From Arthrobacter woluwensis (GTDB lineage: Bacteria; Actinomycetota; Actinomycetes; Actinomycetales; Micrococcaceae), in assembly GCF_030816155.1 (NCBI RefSeq), contig NZ_JAUSXR010000001.1, forward strand, positions 3,348,001-3,412,000: a stretch of DNA of 64,000 nucleotides, written 5' to 3'. The notes under the pieces are model-generated. The model saw only the letters and a program-made list of their open reading frames with translations, had not been told where the DNA came from and did no database searches. The position numbers were made by a program, and so were the translations under genes. The first letter of the stretch is position 1; every line of letters begins with the position of its first letter. Below are positions 1 through 8,823 of the stretch, piece by piece.

Positions 1-465
1 CTCCCAGAGGGGTTCCTGATCCGCCAGCAGGGCGGTCATGAAGTCCCAGTCCAATACCTGCTCCCGCGTGAGCGGGACCCGGACGGCTGCGAGACCACCG
101 CGGTGCCCGAGGGCCTCCCGCACCGTGAGCCGGTCCTTGCCGCGCGCTCCGAATTCCGGCCAGTAGGTGGCGAGCGGCGCGTCGTAATCGACCAGTTCCT
201 GCTCCGCCAGCCGGGCCACGAGCACAGACGCCAGACCCTTGGTGCAGGAGAAGATGACCGCGGCGGTGCCCTCTTCCCAGGGTTCCGCCGTGCGGGCGTC
301 CTTCACGCCGCCCCAGAGGTCCACCACTTTCTCGCCGCCGCGGTAGACGGACAGGGCCGCGCCCATGTCCGGACGGCCGTCGAACCCTTCCGCGAACGCT
401 TGCCGGGTGCGCTCGAAACCGGGGGCGGTGGCGCCGTGGACGGCGGGGGTGGACGCTGTGCTCAT
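1..465 (-). CDS. Serine hydrolase, beta-lactamase/esterase family (N-terminal part, runs off the window)
   Basis: Reading leftward from an ATG at 465, 155 codons stay open to base 1, so the C-terminus lies outside the window. The protein begins MSTASTPAVHG and carries the SxxK motif of class C beta-lactamase-like serine hydrolases as S-C-T-K-G near residue 73, where the Ser would be the nucleophile and the Lys the general base. It is followed by LATYWPEFG and VREALGHRGGL, typical of the EstB-type esterase/penicillin-binding-protein-like group. No signal peptide is visible, so a cytoplasmic esterase or amidase is likely. The substrate cannot be told from sequence. It is divergent from the VOC gene with 83 bp between them. 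Confidence 0.85.
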   Translation of the reverse strand, partial: MSTASTPAVHGATAPGFERTRQAFAEGFDGRPDMGAALSVYRGGEKVVDLWGGVKDARTAEPWEEGTAAVIFSCTKGLASVLVARLAEQELVDYDAPLATYWPEFGARGKDRLTVREALGHRGGLAAVRVPLTREQVLDWDFMTALLADQEPLWE

Positions 466-548
466 GGGGATCCTTCCGGAGATGTCGGCACGTGATGTTC
501 AGACGGTACAGGGTCCCACCGACAGCCGGTCCGCGTACCCTTGATCAC

Positions 549-926
549 ATGCGAGTGAAGATGTGCAGTATCCATGTGACCGACCCCGCCGCGGCCCACG
601 CCGTCTACACCGAGAAGTTCGGTTTCGACACTCTGATGGCGATCCCCGAGGCCAATCTCTTCATCGTCCAGGACGCCTCCATCCCGGGCGGCCCGGGTCT
701 GCTGCTCGAGCCGAGCGACAACCCGATCGGCGAGGACTACCGCTCCCGCGTCTACGAAGCCGGGATGCCGGCGATCGTCTTCGGCGTCGACGACGTCGCC
801 GCCGAGGCCACCCGTCTCGCCGCCGCCGGACTGCGCGTGGTGGGCGAACCTGTCGTTGACCCGTCCGGGACCTACGTCGACGTGGACGACTCCTGCGGCA
901 ACCTCATCCGCCTGCACCAGGACTGA
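549..926 (+). CDS. VOC (glyoxalase/bleomycin-resistance) fold protein
   Basis: A 125-residue single-domain protein starting MRVKMCSIHVTDPAAAHAVY and ending CGNLIRLHQD, which is the usual beta-alpha-beta-beta-beta start and end of a VOC domain. The family includes glyoxalases, ring-cleaving dioxygenases and antibiotic-binding proteins, usually with one divalent metal per site. The metal ligands here look like the early His and the late Glu/Asp region but are not diagnostic. An upstream in-frame ATG at 492 exists, but its 19 extra residues do not look like VOC sequence, so ATG 549 is preferred. It is followed after one base by the LysR-domain gene, and the two are probably co-transcribed. Confidence 0.85.
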   Translation: MRVKMCSIHVTDPAAAHAVYTEKFGFDTLMAIPEANLFIVQDASIPGGPGLLLEPSDNPIGEDYRSRVYEAGMPAIVFGVDDVAAEATRLAAAGLRVVGEPVVDPSGTYVDVDDSCGNLIRLHQD

Positions 927-927
927 T

Positions 928-1713
928 GTGGATTCCCTGACCTTCCTGTACGTCCCTGGCGTCACGCCGGGGAAGTGGATCCGCCGCTGGGAAGAGCGGA
1001 TGCCGCAGATCGCGCTGGAGCGCCGCCTGGTGGAAGACGACGCCGTGGCCACCCTGGCCCTGCTGGACGCCGGCGAGGCGGACCTCGCCTTCGTCCGCGT
1101 CCACGCCGGGACCGCCGCCACGCTGCGTGAGGGCCGTTTCGCGATCCCGCTCTACGAGGAGCAGCAGGCCGTGGTGGCCGCCAAGGGCCACGAGATCGCG
1201 GCCTTCGAGGAGCTCGCACTGGAGGACCTGGAGGGTGAGACGCTTCTCGACAACTCCCTCGAGGGACTGCGGGCACTGGGCGGGCTGGAGATGGCGCTCG
1301 AGGTCGTGGCCAGCGGCGCGGGACTCCTGGTCCTGCCGCTGCCCGAGGTGCGGCATCTCAACAACCCGGACGTCGTGGCCCGTCCGCTGCACGACACCGC
1401 ACCGAGTGAGATCGTCCTCGTGTGGCGGCAGGACGCGGATTCGGACGAGATCCAGGAGTTCGTGGGGATCGTCCGCGGACGACGTGCGGATTCCGGCCGG
1501 CAGCCCTCGGTGAACCAGGAGCAGCAGGCGCAGGCGGCCAAGGCCCGGAAGACGCGCAGCGCCGTGGCAGGAGCTCACGGGGCGTCCAGGGGCAAGGGCG
1601 GCGCCCAGAAGGGGCGATCCGGCGGCAAACCGGCCCAGGGGAAGCCGGGGGGCGGCAAAGGGTCCGGTCGCGGGCGCGGCAAACCGCCGTCGTCGGGCCG
1701 TAAGGGCCGCTGA
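928..1713 (+). CDS. LysR-type effector-binding domain protein lacking the HTH, with a basic C-terminal tail
   Basis: A 261-residue product from GTG 928, with AGGA five bases upstream and one base after the VOC stop. Residues about 1-190 resemble the periplasmic-binding-like co-inducer domain of LysR regulators, beginning SLTFLYVPGVTPGKWIRRW and including LALLDAGEADLAFVR. The winged-helix DNA-binding domain that normally precedes it is absent, and the reading frame upstream overlaps the VOC gene. From about residue 195 the protein becomes a Lys/Arg/Gly/Ser low-complexity tail (repeated GGK, GRGRGK, SGRKGR), like the nucleic-acid-binding tails of actinobacterial nucleoid proteins. Function unknown. 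It may sense a ligand and bind nucleic acid through the tail. Confidence 0.85.
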   Translation: MDSLTFLYVPGVTPGKWIRRWEERMPQIALERRLVEDDAVATLALLDAGEADLAFVRVHAGTAATLREGRFAIPLYEEQQAVVAAKGHEIAAFEELALEDLEGETLLDNSLEGLRALGGLEMALEVVASGAGLLVLPLPEVRHLNNPDVVARPLHDTAPSEIVLVWRQDADSDEIQEFVGIVRGRRADSGRQPSVNQEQQAQAAKARKTRSAVAGAHGASRGKGGAQKGRSGGKPAQGKPGGGKGSGRGRGKPPSSGRKGR

Positions 1714-1722
1714 GCGCTAGCT

Positions 1723-1754
1723 TGCCTGCTCGTTAAACGCCGAGTTCGGGGGTT
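1723..1754. repeat. 32-bp direct repeat, left copy
   Basis: Identical over 32 bases to 3629-3660. It begins TGCCTGCTCGTTAAACGCC and ends in the GAGTTCGGGGGTT unit of the palindrome. The two copies bracket the beta-helix gene. Confidence 0.9.
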
Positions 1755-1816
1755 TCTTTCGAAACCGTGGTCCGCAGACCACGAACCCGGAAGGAACCCC
1801 CGAACTCGGCGTTTAA
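1733..1816. repeat. Four-unit palindromic intergenic element (GAGTTCGGGG type)
   Basis: Arms at 1733-1754 and 1795-1816 are exact reverse complements. The 10-bp units are GAGTTCGGGG at 1742, GAAACCGTGG at 1761, the inverse CCACGAACCC at 1779 and the inverse CCCCGAACTC at 1798. Spacing is 19/18/19, the same layout as the other elements of this kind in the window. It lies between convergent genes. There is no T-tract, so a simple terminator is not obvious. Confidence 0.85.
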
Positions 1817-1821
1817 GGTGG

Positions 1822-3540
1822 TTACTGCTGCGAGGCTTCGATGTTCCTGAGCCGGAACTTTCCGCCTGAGGGGAGGGCCGATAGGGACAGGGACAGGACC
1901 GCATAGGTCGCCCACGGTGGAGCCGGCTGTCGCATGAGCTGCGGAAACGAGGCGTACTGCCACGATCCGTTCGTGTAGGCGAGAGCTGTGTCCGCATATT
2001 TGGTCGGGTCGATGACCTTTTTCGAGGTTCCGTAGTGGATGCGGGCCTGCACGGTTCCGGCCTGAACGGCTTGCCATTCGAAGCTGATCCTGAAGCGGGC
2101 GTTCTGCCGAATGGGGAGGAACAGCTGCGCAAGGGATGACTCCTTGACTGTCTGCGCCAGCTCGAACGCTTTAGAATCCCCGTCATCCACCACAGTGATC
2201 GAGGCGTTCGAACTGGTGAACTTCCAGTCGTCGAGAATCAGACTCGCTGTGGGAACGGGGTCATAGAGGAGGCCTTTTCCTCGCTGAACGTGCGGCCAGA
2301 ACCGAGAACTCGCATCCATCGACGTGTCCTGCACGGTCAGGGTCCCGCCTCCTGCCCCGAGGTACCCGAGAGTTTCGTCGCTGCTGGCGAAAAATCCTCC
2401 GGAGATTCTCGCGCGTTGAGCTTTGGCGGGATCGTCGTGGAAGCGGATGAAGGGAGGACCATCGACCTCCCGACCTACGCCAGTGATTTCAGGACGTTTC
2501 TTCAGTCGGAAATTCGAGTCGACGATCGACAAGTTGGCGAAAGCACCTGTCAGGTCGAACCACGGTCGGGACCTGGCATCGGGTTGACCTACGGTGCTCG
2601 CTCGCGGGACATAACCTTCCAGATGGCAGGCATGAAGGACGGCGAACCCGCCGTCAACGATGCCGATCAAAGGATCCACCGCCGTGGCGCCACCCGACGG
2701 AGCGTACGGCAATTGTGCCTCCGTGCCGTATTGGTCGAAAGAGCAGGCGATGAAGTGCGCCCCGACTTCTTTGCCGATCACGAACGCCTCCACATTGCCG
2801 GTGATATCGCAGTCCTCGAAGACGATGCGTTCTCCGGTGTCTTTCGTGCCGGTGAGGCTCCTGAGTCCGAGTTGGTTGCGCTGAATGGATGAAGAGTGGA
2901 ATCCGATCATGTAGGAGCGATCGCCCAGCTCTACTGCACAACCGAATTGAATCCAGGCTGTGTTGCGGAAAGTCAGCTGACTGGTTTTCAAGCCTCCACT
3001 GACGCCATCCCCGTCGGGGTAGGCGATCAGGATTCCCAGCGATCCTTCTCCGTTACCCCGGCTGACGACGTGTGAGAACGATGTTGCGCGATGGCGCGCC
3101 AGATACATCGGATCACTCTGGTCGACACACACCGCTCGCCATAGTGGCTTTCCCGGCTCGGAGATCTCACTCTTGATCTCGCAGTGACCTTCGATCGAGA
3201 CCCGAACATCCCACTCGAGTGTGTCGTTGATCAGGAATGAGCCTCCGGGAGCCGTCACGATCGGATATGTCTTCGCGGACGTGCCATAGCTGCCATACCC
3301 GACCGCACTTTTCGCCGCGGCCAGACAGGCCTTCCATGCGTTGGTGTCATTCTGAGCCGTGTTTCCCGTGGGGGCGCCGTAATAGTCGAACACGTTGAAC
3401 ACCAGAGACTGAGTTGTTCCATCGGCTGCAGCCGGAGACGCGGAAGTCAGCGATGTGACACCGATCAATGCCGTCACGAGGCCGCCGGAAGTAAGAAGTG
3501 CTCGGCGGGAGCGTGAATGATGGTCCCCAGAGTTATTCAT
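1822..3540 (-). CDS. Tat-exported right-handed beta-helix (pectate-lyase-like fold) protein
   Basis: A 572-residue protein. The N-terminus has a twin-arginine signal (SRSRRALLTSGG, hydrophobic stretch, ASPAAADG cleavage region), so export in folded form is expected. After about residue 45 comes FNVFDYYGAPTGN..QNDTNAW, the opening of pectate-lyase-superfamily/phage-tailspike beta-helices. Many short strands follow (IVFEDCDITGN, ARISGGFF, TLTVQDTSMD), then a C-terminal beta-sandwich-like region from about residue 430. This fold usually binds or cuts polysaccharide, but no catalytic residues can be assigned. The gene is visibly less G+C-rich than its neighbours (a sampled line is about 58 percent) and sits alone between two copies of a 32-bp repeat, suggesting acquisition. 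Start at ATG 3540 is preceded by CAGGAA. Confidence 0.8.
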   Translation of the reverse strand: MNNSGDHHSRSRRALLTSGGLVTALIGVTSLTSASPAAADGTTQSLVFNVFDYYGAPTGNTAQNDTNAWKACLAAAKSAVGYGSYGTSAKTYPIVTAPGGSFLINDTLEWDVRVSIEGHCEIKSEISEPGKPLWRAVCVDQSDPMYLARHRATSFSHVVSRGNGEGSLGILIAYPDGDGVSGGLKTSQLTFRNTAWIQFGCAVELGDRSYMIGFHSSSIQRNQLGLRSLTGTKDTGERIVFEDCDITGNVEAFVIGKEVGAHFIACSFDQYGTEAQLPYAPSGGATAVDPLIGIVDGGFAVLHACHLEGYVPRASTVGQPDARSRPWFDLTGAFANLSIVDSNFRLKKRPEITGVGREVDGPPFIRFHDDPAKAQRARISGGFFASSDETLGYLGAGGGTLTVQDTSMDASSRFWPHVQRGKGLLYDPVPTASLILDDWKFTSSNASITVVDDGDSKAFELAQTVKESSLAQLFLPIRQNARFRISFEWQAVQAGTVQARIHYGTSKKVIDPTKYADTALAYTNGSWQYASFPQLMRQPAPPWATYAVLSLSLSALPSGGKFRLRNIEASQQ

Positions 3541-3628
3541 TTCCTGACCGTAATTAATGGATCAAGGGATGTCCATCAAAATTGCTCCTCTGAAATGGCC
3601 GAGAAATTCTGTGATGGTTTCACGCGCC

Positions 3629-3660
3629 TGCCTGCTCGTTAAACGCCGAGTTCGGGGGTT
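3629..3660. repeat. 32-bp direct repeat, right copy
   Basis: Perfect copy of 1723-1754. Only the left half of the palindrome is present here, as if an insertion or unequal recombination had separated the halves. It ends 17 bp from the stop of the leftward permease gene. Confidence 0.9.
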
Positions 3661-3677
3661 CGCGGTGGGGCGGTGCG

Positions 3678-5174
3678 TCAGACGGCCGCGGGCACCTGCT
3701 CCGGCTCGCTGTCCGTCGCGGTCTCGGCGGCCGGGGACTGCTCGCCGTCGCGCTTCTTGCGGCCCTTGCCGTAGCGGAAGTGGAAGAACACGTAGCACGC
3801 CACCGTGAACGGGACGCCGATGTAGAGGGCCGCGACCTGGGTGGGGTCGAAGGCGATGCCGACCATCGAGGCGAAGCAGGCCGTGAAGGCCAGGATCGGC
3901 ACGAGCGGGAAGAACGGCGCCCGGTACGGCAGGGTGCGCACATCGCCGCCGTTGCGGACGAAGGCCCGGCGGTGGAAGAAATGCGACGCCGCGATGGACA
4001 TCCACACGGCCACCGTGGCGAACGCGGCGATCGAGATGAGCACCAGGTACACCGTGGTCGGGGCGACGATGCTGCTGACCAGGGACGCCAGACCGCCCAC
4101 GAGGCTGACCAGGAGCGCAATCATCGGGATGCCCCGCTTGGTGAGCTTCGCGAACGCCTTGGGGGCGTGGCCCTCGTCGGCCAGGGAGAACAGCATGCGG
4201 GCGCAGGAGTACAGGCCGCTGTTGCCGGCGGAGAGCAGCGCGGTGATGACCACGAAGTTCATGATGTCCGCGGCGTACGGGATGCCGAGCTCGGAGAACA
4301 CCGTGACGAAGGGGCTCTCGTCGAGGCCGGCCTTGTCGTAGGGGATGGTGGCCGCGATGACGGTGATCGCGCCGATGAAGAAGATGACCAGACGGAGCAC
4401 CGTGGTGCGCATGGCGCGGGGCACGCTGCGGACGGGGTCGGCGGTCTCACCGGCGGCGACGCCGATCAGCTCGGAACCGGAGAACGCGAAGAGCACGGCG
4501 AGCACGGTGACCATCACGCCGGTGAAGCCGTTCGGGAACAGGCCGCCCGGGGTGTTGAAGTTCTCGAAGAGGTGCGGGTAGTGGCCCTGCGCGGCCGGGT
4601 GGAAGCCGAACAGCGCGGCGCCGCCCAGGATGATCAGGCCGACGACGGCGGCGACCTTGATCATGGCGAACCAGAACTCGCTCTCGCCGAACACGCGGGA
4701 GGAGATGGCGTTCATGGTGAACAGCACGGCGGCGAAGATCAGGCAGAAGATCCAGACCGGCACGCCCGGGAACCAGCGCTGCATCATGACGCCGGCCGCC
4801 GTGAACTCGGAGCCGATGGCCACGGCCCAGGTCAGCCAGTACAGCCAGGCGGTGGTGAAGCCCGTGGCGGGGCCCATGGTGCGGGCGGCGTAGATGTGGA
4901 AGGCGCCGGACACCGGGTACGCGATGGCCAGCTCGCTCAGACAGGCCATCACGAGATACACGACGACGGCGCCGATCAGGTAGGCGATCACGGCGCCGAG
5001 CGGGCCGGCCTGGGAGATCGTGTAGCCGGAGCTGACGAAGAGGCCGGAGCCGATCACTCCGCCGAGTCCGATCATCACCAGGTGCCGGGTGTCCATGGAC
5101 CGCCGGAGCCCTTGCTGAGGTGGTTCGGGCGTCGATTCCTTCACGCCGGATTCGTGGAGCGGGACAGCGCTCAT
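3678..5174 (-). CDS. Amino acid permease, APC superfamily (AAT type)
   Basis: A 498-residue integral membrane protein, the usual length for AAT-family amino acid/H+ symporters (LysP, AnsP and GabP relatives). The first helix contains the family hallmark GLGGVIGSGLFVSSG right after RSMDTRHLVMIG. Further helices include YLVMACLSELAIAYPVSGAFHIYAARTMGP and FAFSGSELIGVAAGETADP, both characteristic of AAT permeases. About twelve hydrophobic segments can be counted. The C-terminal tail is charged (YGKGRKKRDGEQ). The specific amino acid cannot be assigned. It appears monocistronic. Confidence 0.92.
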   Translation of the reverse strand: MSAVPLHESGVKESTPEPPQQGLRRSMDTRHLVMIGLGGVIGSGLFVSSGYTISQAGPLGAVIAYLIGAVVVYLVMACLSELAIAYPVSGAFHIYAARTMGPATGFTTAWLYWLTWAVAIGSEFTAAGVMMQRWFPGVPVWIFCLIFAAVLFTMNAISSRVFGESEFWFAMIKVAAVVGLIILGGAALFGFHPAAQGHYPHLFENFNTPGGLFPNGFTGVMVTVLAVLFAFSGSELIGVAAGETADPVRSVPRAMRTTVLRLVIFFIGAITVIAATIPYDKAGLDESPFVTVFSELGIPYAADIMNFVVITALLSAGNSGLYSCARMLFSLADEGHAPKAFAKLTKRGIPMIALLVSLVGGLASLVSSIVAPTTVYLVLISIAAFATVAVWMSIAASHFFHRRAFVRNGGDVRTLPYRAPFFPLVPILAFTACFASMVGIAFDPTQVAALYIGVPFTVACYVFFHFRYGKGRKKRDGEQSPAAETATDSEPEQVPAAV

Positions 5175-5505
5175 GGATCCTCCAGGGGGTGGTGCAGCGG
5201 TGAAACGGGCGCGGGGAAGCCGCCGGTCAGGACCGGATTCTGCAAGGTTTGCGGTTTCAGGGTAGGGGTTCAGCGTTCCCTGCGACCATGTTGGTGATCA
5301 AGCTAACACCGGGCGCCCGGAGGCCTGAGAGCTTCGCCACAGCGGTTAAGGATCCTCAAGGAAGGGCCGCGTGGAAGCGGTTTGAGCAACAGCAGAGCTG
5401 ATGCTCGCCGCTCAATGTTTCAAGCATTGCTGATGAATGGTGCTATGGTTCCCTGCCGTTCGAGGGGGAGGGTCCGTTGCGGTCCCGTGGCGCGGCAGGG
5501 CGCGG
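5175..5505. other. Gene-free interval between two leftward genes
   Basis: 331 bases with no convincing coding sequence. It should contain the promoter of the leftward permease, but I cannot pick a good -35/-10 pair. A short inverted repeat, CAATGTTTCAAGCATTG, lies at 5413-5429 (5-bp arms, 7-bp spacer) and could be an operator or chance. Confidence 0.5.
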
Positions 5506-6474
5506 TCAGTCCTGGAGCGGTTTCCGCGCCAGCCAGGCCGCCACGACCGCGCCGGAGATGTTGTGCCACACCGAGAACACGGCCGACGGCAGCGCCGCGA
5601 GCGGGCTGAAGTGCGCGTTCGCCAGGGTGGCCGCCAGCCCCGAGTTCTGCATGCCCACCTCGAACGCCAGGGCGCGCCGGGCCCGGCCGTCCAGGCGGCC
5701 GATCTTCCCCGCCAGGTACCCCAGGCCGAGCCCGAAGCCGTTGTGCAGCACCACGGCCAGGAAGACGATGCCGCCCGCCGCCACGAGCTTGGACGCGCTT
5801 CCGGCCACCACCACGGCGACGATCAGCGAGATGACCACGGCCGAGGCCCAGGGTAGGACCGGCAGCACCCGGGCCACGGCCTTCCGGAGGAAGAGCCGCG
5901 CGAGCAGCCCTGCGACCACCGGAAGCAGCACCGTCTTGAGGATGTCGAGGACCATGCCGCCGGCGTCGATGTGGAGGAAGGAGCCGGCCAGGAGGAGCGT
6001 CAGGGCCGGGGTGACGAGGGGTGCGATCAGAGTCGAGACCGAGGCGACCGCCACGGACAGCGCGACATCGCCCTTCGCCAGGAACGCCATGACGTTCGAC
6101 GCGGTGCCCGATGGCGCGCAGCCCACCAGGATGACGCCCACGGCCAGCTCGGGCGGCAGCTGCAGGAGGACGGCGATGGCCCACCCCGCGCCCGGCATGA
6201 TCACGTAATGCGCCACGATCCCGAGCAGCACCGCCCAGGGACGCCGGGCCACGGAGGCGAAATCCGGTGGCGTGAGCGTCATGCCCATGCAGAACATGAT
6301 GACGCCCAGCAGATACGGCACGGACGGGGTGAGGGGTTTGAAGACTCCGGGCGCCACGAAGCCCGCGACACCGGCCGCGAGGACCAGGAGCGGGAACACC
6401 GTCACCGCCAGGCGGGCCACCTTCGCTTCGGCGGCCAGGGCGGGATTCTCCAGTGAAGTGCTGTCCGTGGGCAT
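5506..6474 (-). CDS. Bile acid:sodium symporter family (BASS) transporter
   Basis: From ATG 6474 (MPTDSTSLENPALAAEAKVARLAVTV) the product has 322 residues, the normal BASS length, with about ten hydrophobic segments. Diagnostic stretches are FCMGMTLTPPDFASVARRP, AVGVILVGCAPSGTASNVMAFLAKGDVALSVAVAS (in the position of the conserved crossing region) and FEVGMQNSGLAATLANAHFSPLAALPSAVFSVWHNISGA. Bacterial members carry organic anions, pantothenate-type acids or other carboxylates with Na+. The substrate here is unknown. The reading frame stays open upstream to 6738, but that extension is not membrane-like, so the shorter start is preferred. It is divergent from the MoaF gene. Confidence 0.9.
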   Translation of the reverse strand: MPTDSTSLENPALAAEAKVARLAVTVFPLLVLAAGVAGFVAPGVFKPLTPSVPYLLGVIMFCMGMTLTPPDFASVARRPWAVLLGIVAHYVIMPGAGWAIAVLLQLPPELAVGVILVGCAPSGTASNVMAFLAKGDVALSVAVASVSTLIAPLVTPALTLLLAGSFLHIDAGGMVLDILKTVLLPVVAGLLARLFLRKAVARVLPVLPWASAVVISLIVAVVVAGSASKLVAAGGIVFLAVVLHNGFGLGLGYLAGKIGRLDGRARRALAFEVGMQNSGLAATLANAHFSPLAALPSAVFSVWHNISGAVVAAWLARKPLQD

Positions 6475-6728
6475 GCCCTCATGCTGGCACGACGGCGGGT
6501 GGGAGCCAAAGCGCGGCCCGGCGCCCGGCGTCGCCATCCCCAGCGCCCGGCGCCCACGGAGCCGGGTGCGACTTGCCCTCCGCGGTACGCCGGTTGACTC
6601 TCGGTGCCCGAACGAGGGGCCTGTTCTTGTTGGGGCCCGCCCCCGGATCAACCATGAAGTGACGTGGATAACACCCATGGCCGTGCGCGGGAGCACCTCG
6701 CGGACCGCCGAGGACCGGGAGGAACACT

Positions 6729-7526
6729 GTGACCACAACGACCGACACCGACTCCGACGACTGGCGGACCTACGACGAATTCGCCGCGGGCATCGACAGC
6801 TACCGGCTGCCGTCCGCGAACCTGACCGGCACCGTCCTGGACGTCACCCTCGACGACGGCACGAACCTGCTGCTGTCCTTCGGGGAGCACCAGGTCAGCT
6901 GGCGTGCCGAGGGCCGGATTCAGGAGAACGGCGCCACCGACCCCTACGACGCGGTCGCGGTCCGGGAGGACGTCTTCTTCGTCAATCTTCCGCTCGAAAG
7001 CCGGGAGCGGGAGTCGCTCACTCTCGTCTACTCGGCCTCAACCCACCGGGCCACCGCGGTGCGCTCGCGGATCGCTGCCGAGGCGGTCGACGGCACGCCG
7101 CAGGTGCAGCAGGACTTCTGGGCCGGCGTCGTCGTCGGCGGGGAGGCGACGGGCGAGGCGCCCGGCCCGAGCCGCGACCTGATCGGCAAGCGCAACATCT
7201 ACCGCTACAGCCCGGAACACCTCTACGAACACGTCTACATCTCAAGCCGGCGCTACGCCTGGCAGTGCCTTCAGGGCGTGCAGCGCGGCCACGGGGACAT
7301 GGACCTCTCCACCGTGTGGAAGTTCGACGACGGCCTGTACCTCTTCTGCTTCCGAGAGTTCCGGATCGCGGTGGCGAGCGTGTGGCTGCACGACCTCGGC
7401 TACCAGCTCCGGACCACGGGGATCTTCCTCGGGCTCAACGGGGCGGGCGAGTCCGAGCACTCGCGGGCCGGGGGCCACATCTATCCGCTGGGGTCGGTGT
7501 CCTATCCCGATGAACAGCCGGTCTGA
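6729..7526 (+). CDS. MoaF-family protein (lipocalin-like)
   Basis: A 265-residue protein from GTG 6729, with GGAGGAAC just upstream. Two related halves are visible, an N-terminal MoaF domain (ANLTGTVLDVTLDDGTNLLLSF) and a C-terminal one ending GGHIYPLGSVSYPDE. The family was named in the Klebsiella monoamine-induced moa operon, but its biochemical role is not established and many members sit in catabolic operons without molybdenum genes. Here it heads a run of codirectional genes for a HAAT-type ABC importer and an amidohydrolase. It therefore probably serves that pathway, for example by binding an intermediate. No signal peptide is present. Confidence 0.75.
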   Translation: MTTTTDTDSDDWRTYDEFAAGIDSYRLPSANLTGTVLDVTLDDGTNLLLSFGEHQVSWRAEGRIQENGATDPYDAVAVREDVFFVNLPLESRERESLTLVYSASTHRATAVRSRIAAEAVDGTPQVQQDFWAGVVVGGEATGEAPGPSRDLIGKRNIYRYSPEHLYEHVYISSRRYAWQCLQGVQRGHGDMDLSTVWKFDDGLYLFCFREFRIAVASVWLHDLGYQLRTTGIFLGLNGAGESEHSRAGGHIYPLGSVSYPDEQPV

Positions 7527-7647
7527 GCCGTCGTCGCGGCCCGGAGCCGCCCCCACCCGACCGTCCGGCCCTGGCCCGGACGTCACCACCCCGGGCGAGA
7601 GCCCACGGACCGCCGCGATGGCGCGGCGGACAAGCAGGAGGAACACC

Positions 7648-8814
7648 ATGAACAAATCAGCACTGGGCTCGCTTGCCGCCCTCGCCGCCGCGGCGCTCGT
7701 CCTCTCGGGGTGTTCCGGCGCGGACGGGGGAGGCGGTGGCGGCTCGATCGTCGTCGGCTCCGTCAACACCAAGTCCGGTGCGGCCACCTTCCCCGAATCC
7801 TCGCTGGCGGCGAAGGCCGTCTTCGACGCCTTCAATGACGCGGGCGGTCTGAACGGGAAGAAGATCGACTACAAGGCGCTCGATGACAAGGGCGACCCGG
7901 CCGGCGCCACCGCCGCGGCGCGGGAGCTCGTCGGGTCCGACGAGGCGGTCGCCCTGGTCGGCTCCGCCAGCCTGCTCGAATGCGATCTCAATGCCAAGTA
8001 CTACGAGCAGCAGGGCATCGTCTCGGTGCCGGGTATCGGCGTGGACACGGGCTGCTTCAACAACAAGAGCATCTCCCCGGCCAACGTCGGCCCGTACAAC
8101 GACATGACCCTCACCCTCACCTACGGTTCCGAGGTCAAGAAGCTGGACGACATCTGCATCCTGCTCGAGATCGCGGGATCCACGCGGCCCAGCTACCAGG
8201 CCGCCATCGACAAGTGGACAGCGGCCACCGGGAAGAAGCCCAAGTACGTCGACGACACCGTGCCGTATGGCGCCGCGGACTACACGCCGTACATCGTCAA
8301 GGCACGCCAGCAGGGCTGCAAGGCGCTCGCCATCAACGGCGTGGAGCCGGACGCGATCGCGCAGGTCAAGGCCGCGAACGCCCAGGGCTGGAACGACGTC
8401 ACCTGGCTGTTCCTGACCAGCACGTACAGCGAGAACTTCGCCAAGGCCGTGGACAACGCCGGGGCCGGGATCTACGTCCCCGCCGAGTTCTACCCCTTCA
8501 CGGAGCAGAGCGACATCACCAAGGAATGGCGCGATCTCATGACGAAGAACAACATCCCGCTGACCTCCTTCAGCCAGGGCGGTTTCCTCGCGGCGAAGCA
8601 CTTCATCGAGGCGCTCAAGACGATCAAGGGGGACGTCACGCGCGAGTCGGTGGCGAAGGCCCTCCGCGACGCCGCCCCGATGTCCAACCCGATGATCGGC
8701 GACCCGTACAAGTTCGGGCAGGTTCCGGCGGCCGGCTGGCCCATCGTGCTCAAGTCCGGCACGCATCGCTGGGAGAAGGCGGCCACCGACTGGCTGCGCC
8801 TTCCGAAGAGCTGA
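7648..8814 (+). CDS. ABC transporter substrate-binding lipoprotein, HAAT (branched-chain amino acid type)
   Basis: A 388-residue lipoprotein starting at ATG 7648 after CAGGAGGAACACC. The frame is open back to 7510, but that part overlaps the MoaF gene end and is not signal-like. The signal peptide ends in LVLSGCSGADG, and the lipobox Cys would be lipidated. The mature part begins SIVVGSVNTKSGAATFPE and contains FDAFNDAGGLNGKKIDYKALDDKGDP, typical of Peripla_BP_6/LivJ-like receptors. It is followed by the two permeases and two ATPase domains of the same system. HAAT receptors bind amino acids, amides, urea or aromatic compounds. The amidohydrolase downstream suggests an amide or cyclic ligand. 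Confidence 0.92.
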   Translation: MNKSALGSLAALAAAALVLSGCSGADGGGGGGSIVVGSVNTKSGAATFPESSLAAKAVFDAFNDAGGLNGKKIDYKALDDKGDPAGATAAARELVGSDEAVALVGSASLLECDLNAKYYEQQGIVSVPGIGVDTGCFNNKSISPANVGPYNDMTLTLTYGSEVKKLDDICILLEIAGSTRPSYQAAIDKWTAATGKKPKYVDDTVPYGAADYTPYIVKARQQGCKALAINGVEPDAIAQVKAANAQGWNDVTWLFLTSTYSENFAKAVDNAGAGIYVPAEFYPFTEQSDITKEWRDLMTKNNIPLTSFSQGGFLAAKHFIEALKTIKGDVTRESVAKALRDAAPMSNPMIGDPYKFGQVPAAGWPIVLKSGTHRWEKAATDWLRLPKS

Positions 8815-8823
8815 GGTCCCCGC

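Noticed and set aside
1822..3540. Prophage tailspike remnant
   Set aside because: The beta-helix resembles tailspikes, but the protein has a Tat signal and no phage gene lies nearby, so a host secreted protein is more likely.
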